Part shown: piece after piece, positions 1-9,002 of the stretch
Layout: every line of letters begins with the position of its first letter
How positions within the stretch are numbered: the first letter of the stretch is position 1
NCBI GenBank assembly: GCA_947498845.1
Contig: CANMLX010000002.1
Coordinates: 186,001-250,000, forward strand
DNA: 64,000 nt
Origin: an uncultured Flavobacteriaceae bacterium
Lineage (GTDB): Bacteria > Bacteroidota > Bacteroidia > Flavobacteriales > Flavobacteriaceae
Direction: 5' to 3'
Program-made: the position numbers and the translations under genes
Notes under the pieces: model-generated
What the model saw: the letters and a program-made list of their open reading frames with translations, nothing else
What the model was told of the DNA's origin: nothing
Database searches by the model: none

Positions 1-28
1 CCTTTGATTTTTCTCAAAAAGTCAATCC

Positions 29-949
29 ATGCAAAGACGTTTAGTTGATTATTTAATTATTTCCTTAAAAGGGTTAGCCATGGGAGCTGCCGACGCTGTT
101 CCTGGTGTTTCTGGAGGTACTATAGCTTTTATTTCTGGTATTTATGAAGAATTAATTTCCTCTATAAGTAATATAAATATTTCATTATTTAAAACGCTAT
201 TTAAAAAAGGATTTAAGCCATTTTGGAAAGCACTTAACGGCAATTTTATTTTAGCACTTTTTATTGGTATAATTATAAGTTTTGTGTCTTTCATGAAACT
301 CGCTAAATATCTGCTAGAACATCATCCAGTTTTAATTTGGTCGTTTTTTTTCGGGCTCATTATTGCAAGTATATACTTTGTAGGCAAGCAAATTACCAAA
401 TGGAATATTAAAACTATTGTAGCCTTAATTATAGGAGCCATCATTGCTTATTATATTTCAGAATTACCCGCTTTAGGTAATAATCACAGTGATTATTTTT
501 TATTCTTTGCAGGAGCAATAGCCATATGTGCTATGATTTTACCAGGTATTTCAGGTTCCTTTATACTTATAATATTAGGAGCTTATAAAACGTTAAGCAA
601 TGCCATTAATGATTTTGATATTAAAAGGCTAATTATTTTCTCATTAGGAGCTTTAATTGGCTTACTAAGTTTTAGCCATGTTTTAAAATGGTTATTCAAA
701 AACTATCACAACGTTACATTAGCATTATTAACAGGCTTTATTTTTGGCTCTCTAAATAAAGTTTGGCCATGGAAAGAAACATTGTCATGGTACACAAACT
801 CAAAAGGTATAAAAACACCTCTATTACAAGAAAGTATTTCTCCCTTAAGGTTTAATGGAGATAATCAACTTATTTTTGCTATTATACTAATGATAGTAGG
901 TTTTTTAACTATTTTCACTCTGGAAAAATTAGGTTCTCAAAAACAATAA
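29..949 (+). CDS. DUF368 family membrane protein (first of a tandem pair)
   Basis: Polytopic inner-membrane protein of 306 residues. It opens with the DUF368 hallmark: GLAMGAADAVPGVSGGT at about residues 15-31, repeated in weaker form as MILPGISGSF in the middle. Around eight hydrophobic segments follow. The twofold 'PGxSG' pattern suggests an internal structural duplication. DUF368 proteins are predicted transporters, and some members have been linked to undecaprenyl-phosphate recycling; I infer only 'membrane transporter-like' here. The stop codon overlaps the start of the next DUF368 gene by one base (TAATG), so the two are probably cotranslated. The first 28 bases of the window show no upstream gene. 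Confidence 0.9.
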   Translation: MQRRLVDYLIISLKGLAMGAADAVPGVSGGTIAFISGIYEELISSISNINISLFKTLFKKGFKPFWKALNGNFILALFIGIIISFVSFMKLAKYLLEHHPVLIWSFFFGLIIASIYFVGKQITKWNIKTIVALIIGAIIAYYISELPALGNNHSDYFLFFAGAIAICAMILPGISGSFILIILGAYKTLSNAINDFDIKRLIIFSLGALIGLLSFSHVLKWLFKNYHNVTLALLTGFIFGSLNKVWPWKETLSWYTNSKGIKTPLLQESISPLRFNGDNQLIFAIILMIVGFLTIFTLEKLGSQKQ

Positions 950-1965
950 TGGAGCATACCAGAACATTTACAGATAAACTCTTTTTAGTACTAAAAGGAC
1001 TAGCTATGGGAGCAGCTAATAAAGTTCCAGGGGTTTCTGGCGGTGTCGTTGCTTTTGTAGCAGGCTTTTACGAAGAGTTTATTTATTCTTTAAAAAGAAT
1101 AAATAAAAATGCATTTAAATTACTGCTAAACTTAAAGTTTAAAAGCTTTTTTGAATATATAAATGGGCGTTTTCTAGTGCTTTTATTTTCTGGAATGATA
1201 ATAAGTTATTTTAGCATTTCAAAACTTCTGGATTATCTTATTATACATTATGAACTCTATGTTTGGAGTGTTTTCTTTGGAATGATAGTCGGCTCTGTTT
1301 ATTATATCTATAAAGATTTTAGTCATTGGAATAATAAAACGTTTTTATCGTTAGCAATTGGTGCTCTAATTGGTTTAAGTATTAGTTTTCTTAATCCTGC
1401 AAAAGAAAATGACAATCTCTTTTTTGTATTCTTTTGTGGCATTATTAGTGTTTCAGGAATGACACTTCCAGGGTTTTCTGGATCATTTATTTTAATTCTA
1501 ATAGGCAACTATGTGCTATTACTTGTAGACTCTGTTAATGCTTTATACGATACGTTCTATGAAATTATAAAAGGTGATTTTAGTTTTATATCAAATGTTG
1601 AACGTATTAGAATGCTTAAGGTTCTAGCTGTTTTTACACTAGGTTCTATCACTGGTTTAGTAACATTTTCTCATGCTTTAAGTTATATTTTAAAACATTA
1701 TAAAAACATAACAATAGCTACTATTTTAGGGTTTATAATTGGATCTCTTGGCGTTGTATGGCCATGGAAAAAAACAATTTTTGACACATTAGAAAATGGA
1801 ACACACACGTTAGATTCGTCTGGAGAAAGAATAGTTAAAAATTACGAAAGATATATACCCGAATTGTCAACGGAAACATTAATAGCTATTACATTTGCTT
1901 TTTTTGGTTTTGCTATTGTTGCAGCTTTGGAAATTTATGGTAAAAAACACAAAAAAAATGGTTAA
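949..1965 (+). CDS. DUF368 family membrane protein (second of a tandem pair)
   Basis: 338-residue paralogue of the preceding gene, with the same signature (LAMGAANKVPGVSGGV near the N-terminus, MTLPGFSGSF mid-protein) and a similar hydrophobic profile. It is about 30 residues longer, mainly in a loop before the last third (around LYDTFYEIIKGDFSF). The ATG overlaps the upstream stop by one base, and its own stop lies inside the start of aroE, so the three genes look like one transcript. Tandem DUF368 pairs may form a heteromer or have diverged in substrate; nothing in the sequence decides this. Confidence 0.9.
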   Translation: MEHTRTFTDKLFLVLKGLAMGAANKVPGVSGGVVAFVAGFYEEFIYSLKRINKNAFKLLLNLKFKSFFEYINGRFLVLLFSGMIISYFSISKLLDYLIIHYELYVWSVFFGMIVGSVYYIYKDFSHWNNKTFLSLAIGALIGLSISFLNPAKENDNLFFVFFCGIISVSGMTLPGFSGSFILILIGNYVLLLVDSVNALYDTFYEIIKGDFSFISNVERIRMLKVLAVFTLGSITGLVTFSHALSYILKHYKNITIATILGFIIGSLGVVWPWKKTIFDTLENGTHTLDSSGERIVKNYERYIPELSTETLIAITFAFFGFAIVAALEIYGKKHKKNG

Positions 1966-2701
1966 ACTAGGATTGTTAGGAAGAAATATTTCATATTCAT
2001 TTTCAAAAGAATACTTTAAAAATAAATTTATCAATGAAGGTATTATTGATGTTACTTATGAAAATTTTGACATTCAAAATATAGCTTCATTTACAGAAAT
2101 AGTAAAAAACACTAAAGATTTAAGAGGTCTAAACGTTACCATTCCTTATAAAGAAGTTGTTATCCCATATCTTGATAAACTTAATAGAAAAGCCGAAGAA
2201 ATTGGAGCCGTTAACACCATAAAAATCACTAAAAAAGGTAAACTTGTAGGCTATAATACAGACTGTTATGGATTTAAAAAATCTATAGAACCCTTCTTAA
2301 AACCTAGTCATAAAAAAGCGCTTATATTAGGTACTGGTGGGGCCAGTAAAGCAGTAATTTACAGCTTAAAACAGCTTGATATTGAATGTAATTATGTTTC
2401 GCGACATAAATCCAGCCATGTTAAATACACTTACGAAGATTTAGATGAGTTAATAATTTCTCAACATCAAATCATAGTAAATTGTACCCCTCTAGGAACA
2501 TTTCCTAACATAGAAAACTGTCCAAATATTCCTTATCAAGCTATTACACAAGAACACATACTATTTGATCTAATATACAATCCAGAACAAACAAAATTCT
2601 TGAGCTTAGGAAAACAAAAAAATGCTACAACTATTAATGGATTAAACATGTTAAAATTACAAGCCGAAAAAGCTTGGTCTATTTGGAATGTTATCAAATA
2701 A
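1958..2701 (+). CDS. aroE: Shikimate dehydrogenase
   Basis: Reduces 3-dehydroshikimate to shikimate with NADPH, fourth step of the shikimate pathway; cytosolic. The 247-residue product starts MVKLGLLGRNISYSFSK, carrying the SxS substrate-binding motif. It has the conserved lysine in NVTIPYKE, the NTDCYGF aspartate motif, and a nucleotide-binding glycine stretch GTGGASKA at about residue 128. I chose ATG 1958 because it matches family N-termini; an open frame extends upstream to 1895 but lies inside the DUF368 gene. The start overlaps that gene's stop by 8 bases. The pathway neighbour aroQ lies 2 kb away on the other strand. Confidence 0.93.
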   Translation: MVKLGLLGRNISYSFSKEYFKNKFINEGIIDVTYENFDIQNIASFTEIVKNTKDLRGLNVTIPYKEVVIPYLDKLNRKAEEIGAVNTIKITKKGKLVGYNTDCYGFKKSIEPFLKPSHKKALILGTGGASKAVIYSLKQLDIECNYVSRHKSSHVKYTYEDLDELIISQHQIIVNCTPLGTFPNIENCPNIPYQAITQEHILFDLIYNPEQTKFLSLGKQKNATTINGLNMLKLQAEKAWSIWNVIK

Positions 2702-2734
2702 AATATTTTATCGCTTATTAAAGTCTTTCCTTTT

Positions 2735-2764
2735 TTGTAATTACTACAGTTGTTAGTATCTTTA
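2735..2764 (+). promoter_or_regulatory. Candidate Bacteroidota promoter before the DUF349 gene
   Basis: TTG at 2735-2737, a 19-base spacer, then TATCTTTA at 2757-2764. The Bacteroidota housekeeping consensus is TTG-N19-TAnnTTTG, so only the last base of the -7 box differs. It lies 35 bases before the DUF349 start in the gap after aroE. This is a pattern match only. Confidence 0.4.
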
Positions 2765-2799
2765 AGCATTAAAGTTTACGAATTATAAATAGTTTTGTG

Positions 2800-4755
2800 A
2801 TGTCTGAGTTAGATAACCTGCATAATGCAGATGGAAAAAAAGCACCTATCAACACCTCTCAAGTTAAAGATCAAGATAATGAAAGCGATATTGTCTCTGA
2901 AAACGAGGTTAATAATAAAGAGGGCGCAATAGAAGAAACTACCGCAGTTTCTATAAAGGATGAAGCCATCAATGAAATTGAAGCGTCTAATGCAGAAGAT
3001 GCTGAAGATGAAGGTAATAAAGAACGGCATACTATAGAAGTTAAGGCATATGATAAAATGTCTTTGGAATCTTTAGTTATTGAATTAGAAAAATTAATAA
3101 GTAGAGAAAAAGTTCAGGCAATAAAAAACCATGTAGATGGTATAAAAAATGAATTCAATACAAAATTCAATGCCTTAATAGACGAAAAAAAGACAGAGTT
3201 TATAAACAACGGAGGCAACGAAATTGACTTCTACTACACCACGCCGATTCAAAAACGATTCAAAAACGCTTACAGAGATTATAGAAATAAACTCAATCAA
3301 CATTATAAAAATATTGAAGAAAACCTTAAGCAAAACCTTTATAAAAAGCTTGAGATAATCGAAGAGCTAAAAGGACTTTTTAATGTTGAAGAAAATATAA
3401 ATACAACATATAAACATTTTAAAGAATTACAGGAAAAATGGCGTAATACAGGTCCTATACCAAGAGACAAATACAATAATGCTTGGAATAGTTACCATCA
3501 TCACGTTGAGCTATTTTATGACTTTTTACATTTAAACAGAGACCTAAGAGATTTAGATTTTAAACATAATCTAGAAAAAAAGACCAAAATCATTGAACGC
3601 GCCGAAGAATTAGCGAAAGATGATAATATCTTGAGAGCTTTTAGAGAATTACAGGAGCTCCATAAAATGTGGAAAGAAGAGTTAGGTCCCGTTGCCAAAG
3701 AACATCGAGAAGTAATTTGGGAGCGTTTTAAAGCAGCTACTAAAGTTATAAACGATAAAAAACAACTTTACTACAAAGAAATTGATAAAATCTACGAAAA
3801 AAACCTTGAAGTAAAGCTAGAAATAATAGCACAAATTGAAGCTATAAGTGCAGAACCAAAAAATTCCCATGGTTCATGGCAGAAAAAGATTAAACAAATA
3901 GAGACATTACGTAACGACTTTTTCAATTCAGGAAAAGCACCTAGTAAGGTAAATGAAGCTACTTGGGCAAAATTTAAGGAAGCCGTAAGAGCCTTCAATA
4001 GAAACAAAAATGCATTCTATAAAGAATTAAAAAAAGAACAATACCAAAATCTTCAAAAGAAACTTGAACTTGTTAAAATAGCTGAGGACAACAAGGATAG
4101 TGATGATTTTGATGTGACTACGCCATTAATGAAAAAAATCCAACATGATTGGAAAAACATTGGTCATGTTCCCAGAAAGGATAGTGATAAAATATGGAAA
4201 CAATTTAAAACAGCTTGTAATTTTTATTTTGATAGAATTCATGAAAAAAGAAACGAAGCCAATAAAGATTTAATTGAAGCTTTTAATAAAAAACAAGCGT
4301 TTTTAGAAAGCTTAAAAAATATTTCTTTATCTGGGGATAAAGATAAAGATTTAGAGGTTATAAAAGAGCAGGTAGCTATCTGGAAAACAATAGGTAAAGT
4401 ACCTAACGACAAGCGTTTTATTGAAGGCAAATTTAATAAAGCCATTGACGATTTGTTTTCTAAGTTAGATATAGACAAGAAAGAGGCTGAAATGATTAAG
4501 TATCAAAACAAACTTGATACTTTAAACAGTAATGACGATGATAATAAAAGCTTGGACAATGAGCGCGTATTTATTCGTAAAAAAATAGATGAAGTAAAAG
4601 CTCAAATAAATCAATTAGAAAATAATCTACAATTCTTCACTAATGTGGACGACAACAACCCTTTAGTAAAAGAAGTAAACACCAATATTGCTAAACATAA
4701 AGAAGATTTAAAAACCTGGCAATCAAAGCTTAATAAGATAAAAGCTTTATACTAA
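2800..4755 (+). CDS. DUF349 repeat coiled-coil protein
   Basis: 651-residue, highly charged, lysine- and glutamate-rich cytosolic protein. An acidic, low-complexity N-terminal ~90 residues is followed by at least five DUF349 repeats of about 70 residues. Each repeat has a W-x(3)-G-x(2)-P core: KWRNTGPIPRDKYNNAW, MWKEELGPVAKEHREVIW, a divergent copy with NSGKAPSKVNEATW, DWKNIGHVPRKDSDKIW and IWKTIGKVPNDK. A coiled coil follows at the C-terminus. DUF349 proteins are of uncertain function. I chose ATG 2800; a GTG codon lies just before it at 2797. The gene stands alone with its own promoter-like sequence and a terminator overlapping its stop. Confidence 0.9.
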   Translation: MSELDNLHNADGKKAPINTSQVKDQDNESDIVSENEVNNKEGAIEETTAVSIKDEAINEIEASNAEDAEDEGNKERHTIEVKAYDKMSLESLVIELEKLISREKVQAIKNHVDGIKNEFNTKFNALIDEKKTEFINNGGNEIDFYYTTPIQKRFKNAYRDYRNKLNQHYKNIEENLKQNLYKKLEIIEELKGLFNVEENINTTYKHFKELQEKWRNTGPIPRDKYNNAWNSYHHHVELFYDFLHLNRDLRDLDFKHNLEKKTKIIERAEELAKDDNILRAFRELQELHKMWKEELGPVAKEHREVIWERFKAATKVINDKKQLYYKEIDKIYEKNLEVKLEIIAQIEAISAEPKNSHGSWQKKIKQIETLRNDFFNSGKAPSKVNEATWAKFKEAVRAFNRNKNAFYKELKKEQYQNLQKKLELVKIAEDNKDSDDFDVTTPLMKKIQHDWKNIGHVPRKDSDKIWKQFKTACNFYFDRIHEKRNEANKDLIEAFNKKQAFLESLKNISLSGDKDKDLEVIKEQVAIWKTIGKVPNDKRFIEGKFNKAIDDLFSKLDIDKKEAEMIKYQNKLDTLNSNDDDNKSLDNERVFIRKKIDEVKAQINQLENNLQFFTNVDDNNPLVKEVNTNIAKHKEDLKTWQSKLNKIKALY

Positions 4756-4772
4756 ACAAGCTTTTATTTTTA
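4738..4772. terminator. Shared terminator between DUF349 gene and aroQ
   Basis: Perfect 10-base inverted repeat ATAAAAGCTT (4738-4747) and AAGCTTTTAT (4758-4767) with a 10-base loop, followed by T-rich sequence. It overlaps the stop codon of the DUF349 gene and touches the 3' end of the convergent aroQ, so it can act in both directions. Confidence 0.6.
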
Positions 4773-5186
4773 TAAAAAACTTTGTATGGCGAGCTCATAG
4801 CTTTGTAAACCAAAGCCTAAGATAACGCCTTTGGCATTAGGAGAAATAAAAGATTGGTGTCTAAATTCTTCTCTGCCAAAAGTATTGGAGATATGCACTT
4901 CTATTACTGGCGTTTCTATAGCTTTTACGGCATCTCCCAAGCCAACAGATGTATGTGTATATGCAGCGGCATTTAATATGACCCCATCATAACTAAAACC
5001 AACCTCATGTAATTTATCTATGAGTTCTCCTTCTATATTAGACTGGTAGTACTCTATTTTTACTTGAGGATATTTTCCCCTTACTTCATCTAAAAACTCA
5101 GTAAAAGTCAAACTCCCATAAATATTAGGTTCGCGTTTACCTAATAAGTTTAAGTTTGGACCATTAATTATAGTTAGTTTTTTCAT
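4770..5186 (-). CDS. aroQ: Type II 3-dehydroquinate dehydratase
   Basis: Dehydrates 3-dehydroquinate to 3-dehydroshikimate, third step of the shikimate pathway; family members are dodecamers of flavodoxin-like subunits. The 138-residue product has the expected length and all family blocks: NGPNLNLLGKREP with the following IYG tyrosine, YQSNIEGELID, the NAAAYTHTSVGL substrate-loop block, and EVHISNTFGREEFRHQSF near the C-terminus. It is a single gene, divergent from its upstream context and insulated by the palindromic terminator at 5212-5250. Confidence 0.95.
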   Translation of the reverse strand: MKKLTIINGPNLNLLGKREPNIYGSLTFTEFLDEVRGKYPQVKIEYYQSNIEGELIDKLHEVGFSYDGVILNAAAYTHTSVGLGDAVKAIETPVIEVHISNTFGREEFRHQSFISPNAKGVILGFGLQSYELAIQSFL

Positions 5187-5211
5187 AAAGTAAAGGTATT
5201 TAAAATTTAGA

Positions 5212-5250
5212 GCATAAAAAAACCGAAGCTTAGCTTCGGTTTTTTTATGC
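5212..5250. terminator. Perfect 18-bp-arm palindromic terminator
   Basis: Two 18-base arms that are exact reverse complements (5212-5229 and 5233-5250) around a three-base TTA loop. The GC core ACCGAAGC/GCTTCGGT is flanked by A-tract and T-tract. It lies downstream of the beta-barrel gene (minus strand) and just upstream of aroQ, so it most likely ends the former and insulates the latter. Confidence 0.8.
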
Positions 5251-5264
5251 TATATCTTTTTTGA

Positions 5265-5789
5265 TTAGAAATATAAAGCAAAGCCAACATTTACTTGCAA
5301 TACGCCTTCATCTGTAAAATCTTCATTCATAGATAAATTATACCTTAAACCTGGCTCAATAGACACATTGTCACTAATAAACCATGCATAACCTGCTCCT
5401 AAACCTAACCATAAAGGGTTTTCATCTCTATCTTTAAGAGATGCTCCTGTTAAATCAACAGTTATAGGAATCATGCTATTTACATAATACTTAGCTCCTA
5501 TACGATAAGAAGTAGTGGATATAGCGTCTCCCCCGTCTGGTTTTATGCTTCCAAAACCAATACCAGCTTTAAGTGCTAAATCATCCATAATAAAATAACC
5601 TCCATCAAGACCTAAATTAAAAGTAGTATTTCCATCTGAAGAAGAAAAATAAATACCAGTATTACCTAATTCTGCATTACCTGTATTAGCTTCTATTAGT
5701 ATTTTCCCTTTAGCGGTTTGTCCACCTTCTTGAGCATTAACACTTGTTAATCCGAAAACTGCAATTGCAGCGAATAATAATTTTTTCAT
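5265..5789 (-). CDS. Small outer-membrane beta-barrel protein
   Basis: 174-residue protein with a clear Sec signal peptide (MKKLLFAAIAVFGLTSVNAQ, cleavage after Ala-19 or Gln-20). Alternating hydrophobic/polar strands follow, rich in Gly and aromatics, with a terminal strand ending in LQVNVGFALYF, typical of an eight-stranded OmpW/OmpX- or porin-like barrel (13 kDa beta-barrel superfamily). Phrases such as KAGIGFGSIKPDGGD and LGLGAGYAWFISDNVSIEPG fit paired strands. I chose ATG 5787-5789 because the signal peptide starts there; the upstream in-frame extension has no family character. Function beyond outer-membrane location is unknown. Confidence 0.85.
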   Translation of the reverse strand: MKKLLFAAIAVFGLTSVNAQEGGQTAKGKILIEANTGNAELGNTGIYFSSSDGNTTFNLGLDGGYFIMDDLALKAGIGFGSIKPDGGDAISTTSYRIGAKYYVNSMIPITVDLTGASLKDRDENPLWLGLGAGYAWFISDNVSIEPGLRYNLSMNEDFTDEGVLQVNVGFALYF

Positions 5790-6060
5790 AATAAAAATAT
5801 TAAAGTTTATTGTTTGATTGGTACAAATAAAAAGCTTTTTTCTCAAAGATTCACAAAAAATATTAAAGTTGTTAACATTTTTATTAAAAAAACAACACAA
5901 ATGACTGATTTTAAAATACTTATATATTTAAATTATTAACATTTTTATAATTAAAAAACCTCTTATAAGAAAAAAAAAGGTTATTTTTATCCATAAAAAG
6001 CTATTTTAACCCCATGAAATGCTTAGTTTGAGTGAAAAAGTTTTATTATTTTTACTTATA

Positions 6061-6957
6061 ATGAAATGGAAAAATGCACTTAAGGATTATCAATTATACC
6101 TAAAAATTGAACGTGGTTTAGCTCAAAATTCAATTGATAGTTATTCATTAGATATCGAAAAATTAATACTGTATTTAGAACAAAAGAAGCTTATTTGTTC
6201 TCCTATATCTATTAGCACAGATAATATTCAACAATTTATTTACGACACTGCAAAACAGGTAAACGCAAGATCACAGTCTCGATTAATTTCTGGCTTACGA
6301 AGTTTTTTTAGCTATTTAGTTTTCGAAGATTATAGAAAAGATAACCCTTTAGAACTTATAGAGTCTCCTAAAATAGGTAGAAAATTACCTGACACCCTAT
6401 CTGAAGAAGAAATAGATACCATTATTAGTGCCATAGACTTAAGCAAGCCAGAAGGCGAACGTAACCGAGCTATGCTTGAAACATTATATGGTTGCGGTTT
6501 GCGCGTTAGTGAATTAATACATTTAAAGCTATCTGACTTATTTTTTGAGGAAGGTTTCATTAAAGTTACAGGTAAAGGGAACAAGCAACGTTTTGTTCCA
6601 ATAGTAGATACAACTATAAGATACATTAATATATATAGAACAGAAATAAGAAACCATATGAAGATTCAACCTGGTTTTGAGGACACACTTTTTTTGAATC
6701 GGCGGGGTAAGCAGTTAACACGTGCTATGATATTTACTATTATAAAACAATTGGTTGAAAAAATAGGACTTAATAAAAATGTATCGCCTCATACATTTAG
6801 ACACTCTTTTGCAACGCATTTATTGCAAAATAGTGCAGATTTAAGAGCTATACAATTAATGTTAGGGCACGAAAGTATAACGACTACCGAAATTTATGTA
6901 CATCTAGACAAAAGTCACTTAACAGAAGTTGTAGAAAAATATCATCCAAGAAAATAA
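6061..6957 (+). CDS. xerD: Tyrosine recombinase XerD
   Basis: Site-specific recombinase that resolves chromosome dimers at dif; cytosolic, normally partnered with XerC. The 298-residue length matches XerC/XerD. An N-terminal SAM-like core-binding domain covers about residues 1-95 and the catalytic domain about 110-298. Visible catalytic residues are R148 (GCGLRVSEL), K172 (TGKGNKQR), H244 and R247 (PHTFRHSFATHLL), H270 (LGHESITTTEIY) and Tyr279. I chose ATG 6061 (MKWKNAL) over the upstream start at 6019. It stands alone, next to aroQ and the repeat-rich gap. Being complete and without neighbouring integration signs, it is a housekeeping Xer rather than an element integrase. Confidence 0.93.
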   Translation: MKWKNALKDYQLYLKIERGLAQNSIDSYSLDIEKLILYLEQKKLICSPISISTDNIQQFIYDTAKQVNARSQSRLISGLRSFFSYLVFEDYRKDNPLELIESPKIGRKLPDTLSEEEIDTIISAIDLSKPEGERNRAMLETLYGCGLRVSELIHLKLSDLFFEEGFIKVTGKGNKQRFVPIVDTTIRYINIYRTEIRNHMKIQPGFEDTLFLNRRGKQLTRAMIFTIIKQLVEKIGLNKNVSPHTFRHSFATHLLQNSADLRAIQLMLGHESITTTEIYVHLDKSHLTEVVEKYHPRK

Positions 6958-6991
6958 CGGCTAAATTTTTCAAAACAGGTGATTTTCTATA

Positions 6992-7686
6992 ATACCAGTT
7001 CTGATGTAAAATTTCACAAAAGAAAATAGACTGTTTTTTTGCTAGGCGAAGAAGAAATCGAAGATTCATGAACTCTTTAAAAAGAAAAATATAAAACCGT
7101 GAACTAAAATGTAAGCATAGCCTAAGTTCAATGTCATTAAGTTAACGAGTTCGACATTAAAATTACTAACAATAAAAATGACATAGTATTAAAAATCAAA
7201 TTAAGTTACGTCGAACTCACCTTTAGTTAAGAAGTTCTCATCATTAAACCAAATGAGTTTATTTCTATAAAAACTTGTAATTCAATTACATTTCGACTGC
7301 GCTCAATGTGACAAATTATACAAATTGAGCTTAACTTAACCTGAGTTCGACTTAAGAACAGTATTTTTTAAAACACAAAGACTTTTATATCAATAGATTA
7401 CCCAAGCAAGTGTATTATGTCGCTCTTAGAAGCTATGAAAACTTATTAATTTCTAGCTAAAAACCACTAAACACGCCATCTTCTTCCTTAAATTACAATA
7501 AACTAGCCAGCTAGTCTATCGTAATTATAAGTTGAATCTAGCATGTTTATTGAATTTTATCTATGATTCTTAAATCGAGCTCAGCTTAACTTAATGACAT
7601 TGAGCCTAAATTCTGGTTTCATTTTAGATGAAGTGTAGTACAAAAAGAACTGTTTTATTTGAGTAATTTTACGTGAGAAATGGTAT
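6992..7686. repeat. ATACCA inverted-repeat element, expanded copy A (695 bp)
   Basis: The gap between xerD and the OmpA gene has no plausible coding frame. Its ends are imperfect inverted repeats: ATACCAGTTCTGATGTAAAA at 6992 and the complement of the segment ending GAGAAATGGTAT at 7686 agree over about 25 of 33 positions. Inside are nested inverted repeats: an 18-base core TCAATGTCATTAAGTTAA near 7128-7145 recurs in the opposite orientation near 7584-7603. The motif TTCGACTGCGCTCAATGTGA (7291-7310) resembles a sequence common between genes in flavobacteria. I infer a degenerate, non-autonomous mobile element or nested repeat cluster. It shares its ends with copies B, C and D. Confidence 0.5.
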
Positions 7687-7692
7687 AAAACA

Positions 7693-7718
7693 AAAAGCTG
7701 CCTTATCAGGCAGCTTTT
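7693..7718 (-). terminator. Terminator of the OmpA-family gene
   Basis: Stem AAAAGCTGCC (7693-7702) and GGCAGCTTTT (7709-7718) with a short TTATCA loop, 36 bases past the stop of the minus-strand OmpA gene. It reads as GC stem plus T-tract on the minus strand. Confidence 0.75.
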
Positions 7719-7753
7719 CACAATAAAACTAAAATTTTATAATCCCTCAGATT

Positions 7754-8851
7754 TTAGTTTCCTAATACTCTAAATTCTGTACGTCTATTCTTTTGGTGCT
7801 GAGCCTCAGAACACTGTACACCATTTGAACAACGGTTTACTAATCTTGTTTCTCCGTAACCTTTTGCAGATAAACGGCTTCTAGAAATTCCTTTAGATAC
7901 TAAATAGTTTACAACAGAATTTGCTCTTTGTTGAGATAAAGATTGATTATAACTATCATTACCTCTAGAATCTGTATGTGACATTAATTCAATACTTACA
8001 GGCTTACTATTTAATAATGGTAATAATGTATCATCAATAACTTTTTTAGAAGCTGATGTTATACGCGCGCTAGCAGTTTCATAAAAAATAGGTAAAACAT
8101 TAGCACTCATTAATCCACAATCTACTTCTTCCCAAGTAGTAATACCTCCTTTTTTAGCTAAAACTGTTTTTGTTATAGTTTTAGTTTTTGCTGGCACATT
8201 AACACTAGTTGTAGATGCAGGAGTGTTAATAACTTGACGCTTGATAGTCTGGTATTGTGCAGGAATTTCAATTTCTTCCATTCTTGCAGGAGTTTTAATC
8301 ACTTTCTTTGAGTATGTAGCTCCAACCTCAGATATTGGCTTGCTATTAGTGCTAGCATCACTTGATAAAGTGGTAAAGCTTACATCGCTAAATCTTGCTG
8401 GGTACTCAACAAAACAAGCTGAAACACAATCATCTTTGCTAGGAGAATCACAAGGAATATCTTTATACTCCCATCCTGAAGTTTTTGGATATGACTCATA
8501 AGTTCTTGAACTAGATCCAAATGAAGCTGGAATTACACTTAAATCTGTTCTTCCTTCTTTCTTTACATAAGGTACTTCAACAGTTTCGTATGTAGCTGGT
8601 ACATAAACAAACTTTTTAGAAGCTTCTTTTAAAAGAACGCGCTCCTCAACAGTTCTATATGTTGCAGGAACAACTTGTAGCCTTGTATATGCAGGGTATA
8701 CTTCTACAGTTTCTTCTACGTTTTTAAATTCGTCTTTAGTGATACATTTTACATAACACTTACCTGGATCTGGATTGGCTGGTAAGTTTTGTGCTTTTGC
8801 AATGCCAAAGCCAAACAATAAGGTTAGGCTTAATAATAAATTTGTTTTCAT
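7754..8851 (-). CDS. OmpA-family outer-membrane protein with repeated Pro-Ala N-terminal half
   Basis: 365 residues. The signal peptide (MKTNLLLSLTLLFGFGIAKA) is cleaved near residue 20. The C-terminal ~110 residues are an OmpA peptidoglycan-binding domain: ELMSHTDSRGNDSYNQSLSQ, RANSVVNYLVSKGI and LSAKGYGETR, with the conserved NRRTEFRV end. The middle (about 48-225) is not a barrel but carries nine Pro-Ala motifs (near residues 53, 62, 85, 108, 151, 188, 197, 211, 220), several in the form VPATYxTVE, plus cysteines around 134-146. It likely anchors the outer membrane to the wall through the OmpA domain. The role of the repeated half is unknown to me. Confidence 0.88.
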   Translation of the reverse strand: MKTNLLLSLTLLFGFGIAKAQNLPANPDPGKCYVKCITKDEFKNVEETVEVYPAYTRLQVVPATYRTVEERVLLKEASKKFVYVPATYETVEVPYVKKEGRTDLSVIPASFGSSSRTYESYPKTSGWEYKDIPCDSPSKDDCVSACFVEYPARFSDVSFTTLSSDASTNSKPISEVGATYSKKVIKTPARMEEIEIPAQYQTIKRQVINTPASTTSVNVPAKTKTITKTVLAKKGGITTWEEVDCGLMSANVLPIFYETASARITSASKKVIDDTLLPLLNSKPVSIELMSHTDSRGNDSYNQSLSQQRANSVVNYLVSKGISRSRLSAKGYGETRLVNRCSNGVQCSEAQHQKNRRTEFRVLGN

Positions 8852-9002
8852 AAAAAATTAAAATTTAGTTAATGGTTAATTTATCCATGACTTTATGACA
8901 CACGTAAAACCATAAAGTCACAAAGGGTGTTTTCAAAATGTTAAATTAATACTAAAATTTTAAAAAACATAACTATTTGTAGTTAATATAATACATTTAT
9001 AA

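Noticed and set aside
6061-6957. xerD as the integrase of a mobile island
   Set aside because: Length and residues are those of housekeeping XerD, with no att sites or cargo genes nearby.
6884-7069. Short minus-strand open frame at the xerD 3' end
   Set aside because: It overlaps the real gene, lacks family features and runs into repeat sequence.
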